Positions 1 to 6,312 of a DNA stretch of 8,661 nucleotides are shown here, piece after piece. The stretch spans positions 1-8,661 of the forward strand of contig JAADIK010000103.1 in the NCBI GenBank assembly GCA_013151365.1, in the 5' to 3' direction. The notes below the pieces were generated by a model. The model did not search any database. It was not told the DNA's origin and saw nothing but the letters and a program-made list of their open reading frames with translations. This stretch comes from Deltaproteobacteria bacterium (lineage in GTDB: Bacteria > Desulfobacterota > Desulfobulbia > Desulfobulbales > Desulfobulbaceae). Positions within the stretch are counted from its first letter, which is position 1, and each line of letters opens with the position of its first letter. The position numbers were made by a program, and so were the translations under genes.

Positions 1-260
1 TCACTGTCTGGCCGGGGAGCGCCTCCCTCTCTTCCGGCACCGTACCGGAATCAACACGCCTTGAAAAAACACCGGCCTCGAAACCCGGCCGCTTCCCCGT
101 CCCTTTTCGCCGCCCGCCCCGGCAAGCCCCCCATAAAATCTTTGCGTTACCCTTATCCCTTCGGTTACAGTTAGACGTTGTTTCACAAAGATGAATGACA
201 CCTCCGGTCCTGGAGGGCCAGGAATGAAGGCTTCGCTTGACACGATTCTAGGAATAGCCA
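1..260. other. Left-edge non-coding stretch with small inverted repeats
   Basis: No gene is recognisable here. Two + strand frames stay open from the edge (to about 170 and 195) and a third closes at 62-64, but none of the short translations looks like a known protein, and a - strand frame closing at 1-3 is low-complexity Pro/Arg/Gly-rich. Visible structure: TTCCGG (32-37) with CCGGAA (45-50); CGGCC/GGCCG around 72-92, which read on the - strand is followed by a run of six T and so has the shape of a weak terminator for leftward transcription; ATCTTTG (138-144) with CAAAGAT (186-192); and a 6-bp hairpin TCCTGG-AGGG-CCAGGA (208-223) about 40 bases before the kinase start. The 3' end of an upstream gene may lie here, but I cannot identify it. 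Confidence 0.4.
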
Positions 261-2789
261 ATGGCAAAATCAGACCCGGATCAACCCCGGCATCAGGATT
301 TTTCCTTCCCGGGAGATAACAGCGACCTGGCGGCCGAGCTCAAAAAGCTGCGCGACAAAACTGCCGAATTGGAGAAAAACGAGCGCCGCTTTCATCGGCT
401 TCTGGAAAACAGCAAGGATATCATTTTCCGGGTCTCCCTGCCTGACGGGGTCTACGAATATGTCAGCCCCGCGGCCGGGGAAATGCTCGGCTATTCCCCG
501 GAAGACTTCTACAAGTCCCCCAAGTTGCTCCGGGAGATCATCCACCCCGACTGGCATGACTATTTTGCCGAACAGTGGCAGGCGCTTCTTCAAGGTCGGG
601 TTTTGCCGACCTATGAATACCAGGCCCTCCACAAATCAGGCGAGGTGCGGTGGCTCCTGCAGAAAAATGTCCTGTTGCGGGACATGGCCGGCAACCCCAT
701 CGCCCTTGAGGGTCTCATTACCGATATCACCGAAAGCAAACGGGCGGAAAAGGACCAGCTGGACCACCTCTATTTTCTTCAGGCCCTGGAAATGGTCGAC
801 CATGCCATGCGCCAGGATTCCGATCTTGACAAGATGCTGAAGAGGGTGCTTGAGGCAATCTTTGAATTATTCGGCTCCGACCGGGCCTGGCTCCTTCATC
901 CGTGCGATCCCGAGGCCTCTTTTTTCCGGGTGCCGATGGAGATAACCAGGCCGGAGTTTCCCGGCGCCCTGGTCCTGAACGAAGAGATCACCATTTCCCC
1001 CGATTCGGCCCTGATCCTGCAGGAAGCCCTGGCAGCAGACGGCCCTGTCACTTACGGAGCCGGCAACGAACGGCCGCTACCCCTTGATATGCAGTTTTCG
1101 GTCCGGACCCAGATTGTCATGGCCATCTATCCCCGGTTCGGACAACCGTGGCTGGTCGGCATGCATCAATGCTCTTACGATCGGGTCTGGACCGACCAGG
1201 AAAAGAGGCTGTTCAAGGAAATCGGCCGCCGGGTCGGCGACGGATTGAACAGCCTTCTGCTCCTCCGCGACCTGCGGGAAAGCAATGATCGCTATCAACT
1301 CCTGATCGAGACAATGAACGAAGGGCTGATCCAGGTGGACGAAAACACCATCCTGACCTTTACCAACCGGAGGCTCGGTGAAATGCTCTCCTATTCGCAG
1401 GAGGAAATGCTCGGTCGCGACGTGAAGACCTTTCTTGACGAAACAAATAAAAAAATCGTGATTGAACAGTTTGCCGGACGGCGGGAAGGCATACATGATC
1501 CCTACGAGCTGGAATGGACCCGGAGGGATGGCACGCCCCTGGCAACGCTCATGTCTCCCCAACCCATTTTCAACAAGGAGGGCAAGTTCAAGGGCAGCTT
1601 TGCGGTCATCACCGACATCACCCGCCAGAAACATGCCGAGGCGGAAAAGGCCCGGCTGGAGGCCCAGCTTATCCAGGCGCAAAAACTGGAGGCCATCGGC
1701 ACCCTGGCCGGTGGACTGGCCCATGATTTTAATAATATGTTGACTGCGGTCCTGGGCAACATCGACCTGGCCCAGCTGCACCTGCCGCCTGATGAAAAAA
1801 TCTCGGTTTTTTTACAAAATGCCAAGCAGGCATCCGAGCAGGCCCACGGATTGACCCAGCAGCTGCTCACCTTTTCCAAGGGCGGAAAACCGATTAAAGA
1901 GACCTTTGCCATCGACACCATGATCGGGGATTCGGCCATGCTCGTCCTGAGCGGCTCCAAGGTGAAGTGCGAATACCATTTTCCCGACGACCTCTGGCCG
2001 GTTGACGCCGACCGACAGCAGATCAAGCAGGTGATTCACAACATTCTCCTCAATGCGGTCCAGGCCATGCCGGAGGGTGGAGTCGTCACCGTAAAGGCGG
2101 AGAATGTACGCATTGACCTCGATGGTCCCCTTCCCCTGCCGGGCGGAAAATACACCAGAATATCGGTAACCGACCAGGGAATCGGCATCCCGGCACAATA
2201 CCTGGCAAAGATCTTTGACCCCTATTTTTCCACCAAACAGGGCGGGACCGGCCTGGGGCTTGCGATCAGCCACTCCATTATCACCAGGCATGGCGGTCAT
2301 CTTGTTGCCGAGTCGGAACCCGGGGTCGGCTCAACCTTCACCCTCTATCTTCCGGCCTCGGAAAAAGAAACCCGGAGCAAGGCCTGCCCCCGGACCGAAC
2401 CGATCAAGGGCCAGGGGCGGGTCCTGGTCATGGATGACGAGGAGCAGGTCAGAAAGGTTGCGACCACCATGCTGGCATACCTGGGATATGAGACCCGGAC
2501 CGCCAGGGACGGCGACGAGGCCCTGGAACAGTATAAAAACGCAAAGGAATCGGGCCACCCTTTTGATGTGGTGATCCTGGACCTGACCATTCCGGGCGGC
2601 AAGGGCGGCAAAAAGACGATCAAGGAGCTGCTGGCTTTCGACCCGGAGGTGAAGGCCATCGTCTCCAGCGGCTATTCAAATGATCCGGTGATGGCCGACT
2701 ACCGCGCCCACGGCTTTTCCGGAATTGCGGTCAAGCCGTACAAGGTGGGGGAACTGAGCGTAGCCCTGCAGGACGTGATGAAAGCATGA
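261..2789 (+). CDS. Soluble hybrid histidine kinase, PAS-GAF-PAS-HisKA-HATPase-REC
   Basis: Sensor kinase that should autophosphorylate on His and pass the phosphate to its own receiver. Of 842 residues: a short charged helix (about 22-48), PAS 1 (about 43-160, ending ITDITESKRAEK), a GAF-like domain (about 170-335), PAS 2 (about 342-460, ending ITDITRQKHAE), HisKA with the H-box LAHDFNN (H488), and HATPase with N-box NILLNAV (594-600), G1 DQGIG (638-642), F-box IFDPYFS (651-657) and G2 GGTGLGL (661-667). The C-terminal receiver (about 719-840) keeps the acidic pair D725/D726, phospho-acceptor D774, S803 and K825, so it should be active. No signal peptide or membrane segment is seen, so it is probably cytosolic and senses an internal cue; the ligand cannot be told. 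AGGA at 250-253 lies 7 bases before the ATG and supports this start. No separate response-regulator gene is adjacent, so a partner is presumably encoded elsewhere. The order with one C-terminal REC after an NtrB-like kinase core is common in Deltaproteobacteria. Confidence 0.95.
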   Translation: MAKSDPDQPRHQDFSFPGDNSDLAAELKKLRDKTAELEKNERRFHRLLENSKDIIFRVSLPDGVYEYVSPAAGEMLGYSPEDFYKSPKLLREIIHPDWHDYFAEQWQALLQGRVLPTYEYQALHKSGEVRWLLQKNVLLRDMAGNPIALEGLITDITESKRAEKDQLDHLYFLQALEMVDHAMRQDSDLDKMLKRVLEAIFELFGSDRAWLLHPCDPEASFFRVPMEITRPEFPGALVLNEEITISPDSALILQEALAADGPVTYGAGNERPLPLDMQFSVRTQIVMAIYPRFGQPWLVGMHQCSYDRVWTDQEKRLFKEIGRRVGDGLNSLLLLRDLRESNDRYQLLIETMNEGLIQVDENTILTFTNRRLGEMLSYSQEEMLGRDVKTFLDETNKKIVIEQFAGRREGIHDPYELEWTRRDGTPLATLMSPQPIFNKEGKFKGSFAVITDITRQKHAEAEKARLEAQLIQAQKLEAIGTLAGGLAHDFNNMLTAVLGNIDLAQLHLPPDEKISVFLQNAKQASEQAHGLTQQLLTFSKGGKPIKETFAIDTMIGDSAMLVLSGSKVKCEYHFPDDLWPVDADRQQIKQVIHNILLNAVQAMPEGGVVTVKAENVRIDLDGPLPLPGGKYTRISVTDQGIGIPAQYLAKIFDPYFSTKQGGTGLGLAISHSIITRHGGHLVAESEPGVGSTFTLYLPASEKETRSKACPRTEPIKGQGRVLVMDDEEQVRKVATTMLAYLGYETRTARDGDEALEQYKNAKESGHPFDVVILDLTIPGGKGGKKTIKELLAFDPEVKAIVSSGYSNDPVMADYRAHGFSGIAVKPYKVGELSVALQDVMKA

Positions 2790-2907
2790 ACATTACCTCA
2801 AGCCGTCACGGATCATGTTCGTATACTTCAGACGAAACCCAACGGTGGGAATTGGATTGTCCTCATTTATTGAGAAATTGCTGTATAGAATAAGGCCCAT
2901 TTTTAAA

Positions 2908-3046
2908 GCTGTCCCCGACATTGACTTCTGGTGAGCAAACCCATAGTATACATCTACCGGAGGTCAGTTGAGAAACAAGATGCGTCCATCGGACCGGACG
3001 AAATCCGGCTCACTCGAGAGCCAAGCGGGGCGGCATAGGGGACGGC
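2908..3046. repeat. Inverted GCTGTCCCC / GGGGACGGC pair, possible REP-type remnant
   Basis: GCTGTCCCC (2908-2916) and GGGGACGGC (3038-3046) are inverted copies matching at 8 of 9 bases, about 120 bases apart, in the AT-richer gap between the hybrid kinase and the next gene. From memory, GTCCCC/GGGGAC palindrome ends are frequent in intergenic REP-like repeats linked to Y1 (RAYT) transposases in many Proteobacteria, so this may be a decayed copy. No transposase is present here. The match is short and may be chance. The rest of the 2790-3083 gap holds only a candidate promoter and the ribosome binding site of the next gene. Confidence 0.25.
2921..2949 (+). promoter_or_regulatory. Candidate sigma70-type promoter for the 3084-4885 gene pair
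   Basis: TTGACT (2921-2926, five of six to the -35 consensus), a 17-base spacer, then TAGTAT (2944-2949, four of six to the -10 consensus). It lies in the gap after the hybrid kinase and would give a leader of about 125 bases before the ATG at 3084. Found by eye only; the -35 overlaps the edge of the GTCCCC repeat region. Confidence 0.4.
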
Positions 3047-3083
3047 ACCGTGTTCGACGATCAATATACTGAGCAGGATATGC

Positions 3084-3668
3084 ATGAATAAAATACAGGA
3101 CCTCATTGAACAGATAAAAAGGCTGGAGAAAGAACTGACCATCGAGGTTCAGAGGAAGGAGGAAGAGTTCTTCTATAAAATAGAAGGCAAAAAGATATAT
3201 TTTAATGATGAGATCAAAAAGTACCATAAAACCATCAGCACCAAGCTCCACACCTACCTCTTCAACGCCAATCTCCTCAATATCATCACCGCGCCGGTAA
3301 TCTGGTCCTGCCTTTTCCCGGCCGTGTTGCTGGATATTGCCGCCTCCCTGTACCAGGCGATCTGTTTCCCGGTCTACGGCATTCCCAAGGTCAAGCGCAA
3401 CGAATATGTAGTGATCGACCGTTATGCCCTCAGCTATCTCAACCTGATAGAAAAGATCAACTGCGTCTACTGCGGCTACTTCAACGGCATGATTGCATAT
3501 GTTCAGGAAATAGCCGCCCGGACTGAACAATATTGGTGTCCCATTAAACATGCCCGTAAAATCAGCGTCATTCACAGCCGTTACAATAAGTTTATCGAAT
3601 ATGGGGATTCCAGGGATATCTACGAACGAATCGAAAAGATACGCAGAGATTTCAACCAGTCCGCGTAA
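3084..3668 (+). CDS. Uncharacterised two-helix membrane protein with CxxC and WCPIKH motifs
   Basis: I do not recognise a named family. The 194-residue protein starts with a strongly charged coiled-coil-like helix (about 3-52, many Glu/Lys), then has a hydrophobic stretch (about 62-100, LLNIITAPVIWSCLFPAVLL onward) that could cross the membrane twice as a hairpin. A soluble C-terminal part follows, with CVYC (C127, C130), YWCPIKHA (C152, H156) and H164, then a charged helical tail. The Cys/His spacing suggests a metal or Fe-S site, or redox-active thiols; this is inference. With an even number of crossings both ends would face the same side, probably the cytoplasm. AGGA at 3075-3078, 5 bases before the ATG, supports the start. 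The flavoprotein begins only 29 bases after the stop, so the two are probably co-transcribed and may work together. The first third is AT-richer (many AAA, ATA, GAA codons) than neighbouring genes. Confidence 0.85.
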   Translation: MNKIQDLIEQIKRLEKELTIEVQRKEEEFFYKIEGKKIYFNDEIKKYHKTISTKLHTYLFNANLLNIITAPVIWSCLFPAVLLDIAASLYQAICFPVYGIPKVKRNEYVVIDRYALSYLNLIEKINCVYCGYFNGMIAYVQEIAARTEQYWCPIKHARKISVIHSRYNKFIEYGDSRDIYERIEKIRRDFNQSA

Positions 3669-3683
3669 CGGCCTGTAAATATT

Positions 3684-3689
3684 GAGGAG
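3684..3689 (+). promoter_or_regulatory. Ribosome binding site GAGGAG that points to an ATC start
   Basis: GAGGAG is a near-perfect Shine-Dalgarno sequence 8 bases before ATC at 3698. The in-frame stop TGA at 3683-3685 lies just upstream, so translation of this frame must begin between 3686 and the FAD-binding motif at 3719. The only candidates are ATA (3692, 2 bases away, too close), ATC (3698) and CTG (3710, about 20 bases away, too far). The spacing decides for ATC. Confidence 0.7.
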
Positions 3690-3697
3690 CGATAACC

Positions 3698-4885
3698 ATC
3701 AAACAATACCTGATCATCGGTAACGGGGTCGCCGGCACCACTGCCGCGGAACATATCCGGAAACGGGACGACACCGGCCGAATAATTATTCTCACCGACG
3801 AGAAACTGCCTTTTTATTACCGGATACGGCTCAACGAGTATATCGGCGGCACCCTGGAGGAACAGGACCTCGTTGCCAGAAAAGCCGACTGGTACGCGGA
3901 AAAAAGGATCGAGCTGATCACCGGCACCAGGGTCATTGACGCGGACCCGGAGCAACAGACCGTCCGCACTGAAGATAAACAACAGTTTGCCTATGACCGC
4001 CTGTTGCTCGCCACCGGCAGCCACTCCTACCTGCCGCCGATCGAGGGCGTGGACAAGCAGGGGGTCTTCACCCTGAGAACCGTCGACGACGCGCGCCGGA
4101 TCATTGCATTTGCCGAGACGCGGGAGGAAGTGGTGCTTGTCGGCGGCGGCTTACTGGGTCTTGAGACCGGCAGCGCCCTCCTGGGAAAAGGGAAAAAAGT
4201 GACGGTGGTGGAATTTTTCCCCCGCCTCCTGCCGCGGCAGTTAGATACGAAGGGCGCGGAACGACTCTTGCAGATCATGAAAGGCCGGGGATTTTCCTTT
4301 CGTCTCGGCACCAGTGTCCGGGAAATAGCGGGGGACCGGGCCGTTGCGAATGTTCACCTGCAAAAGGGCGAAATCCTGCCGGCGGAGATGGTCATCGTCT
4401 CAGCCGGAGTCCGGCCGAACCTCGAACCGGCGCAACGTCTCGGCCTGGCCACCGACAAGGGGATCATTGTGGATTCCGCCTTAAGGACGAGCCGGCCTGA
4501 AATCTTCGCGGCCGGCGATGCGGCCCAGTTCGGGGATCGTCTTTACGGCATCTGGCCGGCCGCGATGGAGCAAGGCCGGGCGGCCGGCACGAACATGGCG
4601 GGCGGCGGCGTGATATACGAAGGCTCCACGCCGGCGAATAAACTGAAAGTCGCCGGCATAGACCTGGCCGCGGCCGGCGAAATCGATGCCGAAAACCGCT
4701 TTGCATCGCGGATCGAGGAGACGGATACCGTATACCGAAAATTTGTAATCGAGGCCGATCACCTGATCGGCTGCATCATGCTGGGCGATACCGCCGACTT
4801 TGCCCGGATGGTCCGGGCGATAAACGAACAAACGAACATCGCCCGGCTCAAGCTGCCGGACATGGACCGATCAGCCGGTCACTGA
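3698..4885 (+). CDS. FAD/NAD(P)H-dependent oxidoreductase, NirB-N-terminus/rubredoxin-reductase type, ATC start
   Basis: Flavoprotein of the pyridine nucleotide-disulfide oxidoreductase class II fold, expected to move electrons from NAD(P)H via FAD to an acceptor that cannot be told from sequence. With the ATC at 3698 read as Met it has 395 residues: FAD-binding GNGVAG (8-13), LLLATGSH (102-109), NAD(P)-binding GGGLLG (149-154) followed by VVEFFPRLLPRQLD, and the second FAD motif AAGDAAQF (271-278). The C-terminal domain (about 310-395) resembles that of NirB-like reductases. The BFD-like [2Fe-2S], sulfite-reductase and siroheme parts of NirB are absent, so this is a stand-alone reductase. 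No redox-active CxxC is present. The first standard start codon in frame is TTG at 4004, inside LLLATGS; it would delete 102 residues including the FAD site and has no Shine-Dalgarno. The frame from 3698 to 4004 is open and matches the family throughout. It sits 29 bases after the membrane-protein gene, probably in the same transcript. Confidence 0.9.
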   Translation: MKQYLIIGNGVAGTTAAEHIRKRDDTGRIIILTDEKLPFYYRIRLNEYIGGTLEEQDLVARKADWYAEKRIELITGTRVIDADPEQQTVRTEDKQQFAYDRLLLATGSHSYLPPIEGVDKQGVFTLRTVDDARRIIAFAETREEVVLVGGGLLGLETGSALLGKGKKVTVVEFFPRLLPRQLDTKGAERLLQIMKGRGFSFRLGTSVREIAGDRAVANVHLQKGEILPAEMVIVSAGVRPNLEPAQRLGLATDKGIIVDSALRTSRPEIFAAGDAAQFGDRLYGIWPAAMEQGRAAGTNMAGGGVIYEGSTPANKLKVAGIDLAAAGEIDAENRFASRIEETDTVYRKFVIEADHLIGCIMLGDTADFARMVRAINEQTNIARLKLPDMDRSAGH

Positions 4886-4904
4886 AGCCGTAACACAGAC
4901 AGCA

Positions 4905-4937
4905 TGGAAAGAAGGCCGCCGGCCATGTCATTGGCCG
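4905..4937. terminator. Hairpin between convergent genes, weak bidirectional terminator
   Basis: CGGCCA (4920-4925), loop TGTCAT, TGGCCG (4932-4937) form a perfect 6-bp GC-rich stem whose loop contains the stop codon of the membrane kinase. Partly overlapping it is a smaller GGCC-GCC-GGCC hairpin (4914-4924). Read on the - strand these are followed by TTCTTTCC, a mediocre T-rich tail. On the + strand no T tract follows. The place, between two converging stop codons 42 bases apart, fits a shared terminator, but the tails are poor. Confidence 0.35.
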
Positions 4938-6037
4938 ACGTCAGGAGTGAGCCTCCCCGGCTTCTTCTCACGGCGGTTCGCCGGCTGCGCTTCAGGGGGG
5001 CCTGCCGGCCGCTCCCCTTCGTCCACCGTCAGCCTGATCCTGGAAATAACTCCCTTATCGCGATTATTCAGGATCTCCATGGTCCAGCCGTGCGCATCGA
5101 CAATCTTTCTCACGATGGGCAGCCCCAGGCCGGTTCCTTCTTTTTTCGTGGTAAAAAAAGGATCAAAGATCCTCTCCCGTTGATCCTCCCGGATACCGCA
5201 ACCACTATCGATCACCTCGACAACAACGCCTTCTCCCGCCCTGTCGGTGCGGACCGTTACCGTCCCCCCCGCCGGCGAGGCCTGAACGGCGTTCAAAAGC
5301 AGGTTGACGATAACCTGCACCATGCGCATCGCGTCAAACGAGATATCCGGCAACCCCTCACAGAGTTCGGGGACAATCCTGACTTGCTTCTTTTTCGCCG
5401 CCTCCGCCACCAGGGCCAGGCTGTCCCGCACGGTTTTATTGATGTCCGCATAGGTTCGGTGCAGACTCAGGGGACGGGAAAAATCGAGCATGTCCTTGGT
5501 CATCTCCTCCATCCTGGTGGCTTCCCTGATGACCAGGGCAAGTTTTTCCCGCGCCGGGTCATCGGCGGCCATTTTTTCCCATACCCGCCGGGTAAGCCCG
5601 CCAATAACAACCAGGGGTGTTTTCATGTCGTGGGCCACGGCGGCCAGGGACCTGCCTACCGATGCCAGGTGCCGGGCCTGCAGCAGCCGTTCGGAAGCCG
5701 CCATTTCCCGGTTTCTCAGGATGCCGACGAGTACGGCCAGGCCGTTATACAGCCCGACCGACACCAACTTGTCAAAATCATAAGGGGTGCCGCCCTGCCA
5801 GTGGTGGAAAATATAGGGCAGGTAGCATACGGTAATCGCGGCCGAGACCGTCAGGGCGCCACGCAGACCAAACCATAATCCGGCCAGGACAATGGGCAGA
5901 TAATAGAATTCGCTATAGAATGGGTGATAGTGCAGATGGCTTCGGTCAATGCCGTAATGCAGGAGGCTGATGGCCAGCACCAGCATGACCAGCAATATTT
6001 TCTTGCGGATAATCTCGTTTTTATTTTTATTCTTCAT
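4928..6037 (-). CDS. Membrane-bound sensor histidine kinase, three-helix sensor plus HisKA-HATPase
   Basis: 369 residues from the ATG at 6037; a GTG directly before it (6040) is a possible alternative, and TGA at 6055-6053 closes the frame upstream. Hydrophobic segments at about 13-30, 46-77 (FYYLPIVLAGLWFGLRGAL, then a second hydrophobic part) and 91-107 give three or four membrane crossings with almost no periplasmic domain, so sensing is probably within the membrane. Then a short linker helix, HisKA with AHDMKTP (H136), and HATPase with N-box NLLLNAV (245-251), G1 DSGCGI (277-282), F-box IFDPFFTTK (290-298) and G2 GTGLGL (301-306). The tail after about 340 is a Pro/Arg/Lys-rich extension outside the kinase core. 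There is no receiver domain and no response-regulator gene in the window, so it is an orphan kinase here. No good Shine-Dalgarno precedes the start. It converges on the oxidoreductase and diverges from the cardiolipin synthase. Confidence 0.94.
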   Translation of the reverse strand: MKNKNKNEIIRKKILLVMLVLAISLLHYGIDRSHLHYHPFYSEFYYLPIVLAGLWFGLRGALTVSAAITVCYLPYIFHHWQGGTPYDFDKLVSVGLYNGLAVLVGILRNREMAASERLLQARHLASVGRSLAAVAHDMKTPLVVIGGLTRRVWEKMAADDPAREKLALVIREATRMEEMTKDMLDFSRPLSLHRTYADINKTVRDSLALVAEAAKKKQVRIVPELCEGLPDISFDAMRMVQVIVNLLLNAVQASPAGGTVTVRTDRAGEGVVVEVIDSGCGIREDQRERIFDPFFTTKKEGTGLGLPIVRKIVDAHGWTMEILNNRDKGVISRIRLTVDEGERPAGPPEAQPANRREKKPGRLTPDVGQ

Positions 6038-6108
6038 CACATGATACCGGGGTCAGCGAAACCGGTCTCCGCCCCTGGCGAGCAACGGCCGGCCCAAGGT
6101 CAGAGAAT

Positions 6109-6137
6109 AAAATAACGAGACAAAAGACCTGGGACAA
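6109..6137 (-). promoter_or_regulatory. Candidate promoter for the membrane histidine kinase
   Basis: On the - strand, TTGTCC (6137-6132, four of six to -35) and TATTTT (6114-6109, four of six to -10) are separated by 17 bases. The start of transcription would fall about 65 bases before the kinase ATG. Matches are moderate and found by eye. The rest of the divergent 6041-6312 gap shows no clear promoter for the + strand gene. Confidence 0.3.
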
Positions 6138-6159
6138 TGAGAAAAATATGTTACAGCTA

Positions 6160-6174
6160 TTCGATGAAATCGAA
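6160..6174. repeat. Perfect inverted repeat TTCGAT-GAA-ATCGAA
   Basis: Six-base arms TTCGAT (6160-6165) and ATCGAA (6169-6174) around a 3-base centre, in the divergent gap between the membrane kinase and cardiolipin synthase genes, about 23 bases upstream of the candidate kinase -35. Position and symmetry would suit an operator for a dimeric regulator, but there is no second copy in the gap and no regulator gene nearby. It could equally be a chance palindrome. Confidence 0.25.
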
Positions 6175-6312
6175 AGGGATGAAGATAGCTCGTATATGGC
6201 AAACAAAACATGATACCTCGTTTACCTGTCACCGGATATTCTCTGTCGGCATCGTTTGGCATCGGCGCGTTCATTGCCCCGCTGCCCGGTCGGCACCAAC
6301 GGGCCCGGTAAA

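Noticed and set aside
237..265. TTGACA at 237-242 as a promoter for the hybrid kinase
   Set aside because: No -10 sequence at 16-18 bases downstream, and the site would place the transcription start inside the gene.
1..267. - strand open frame of 88 codons at the left edge
   Set aside because: Low-complexity Pro/Gly/Arg composition, no ribosome binding site and overlap with the kinase start; no resemblance to a family.
1077..1781. - strand open frame of 234 codons inside the hybrid kinase
   Set aside because: Shadow of the PAS 2 and HisKA coding region.
2815..2934. + strand frame of 39 codons in the gap after the hybrid kinase
   Set aside because: No Shine-Dalgarno before its ATG, AT-rich rare codons, and its end runs through the GTCCCC repeat and candidate -35; probably chance.
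2964..3575. - strand open frame of 203 codons
   Set aside because: It lies opposite the 194-residue membrane protein, which has a good ribosome binding site, coherent helix pattern and Cys/His motifs; the antisense product looks unstructured.
4904..5878. Long + strand open frame (324 codons) opposite the membrane kinase
   Set aside because: It is the antisense of a clear histidine kinase with all H, N, G1, F and G2 boxes; the translation shows no known domain and is a GC-rich shadow.
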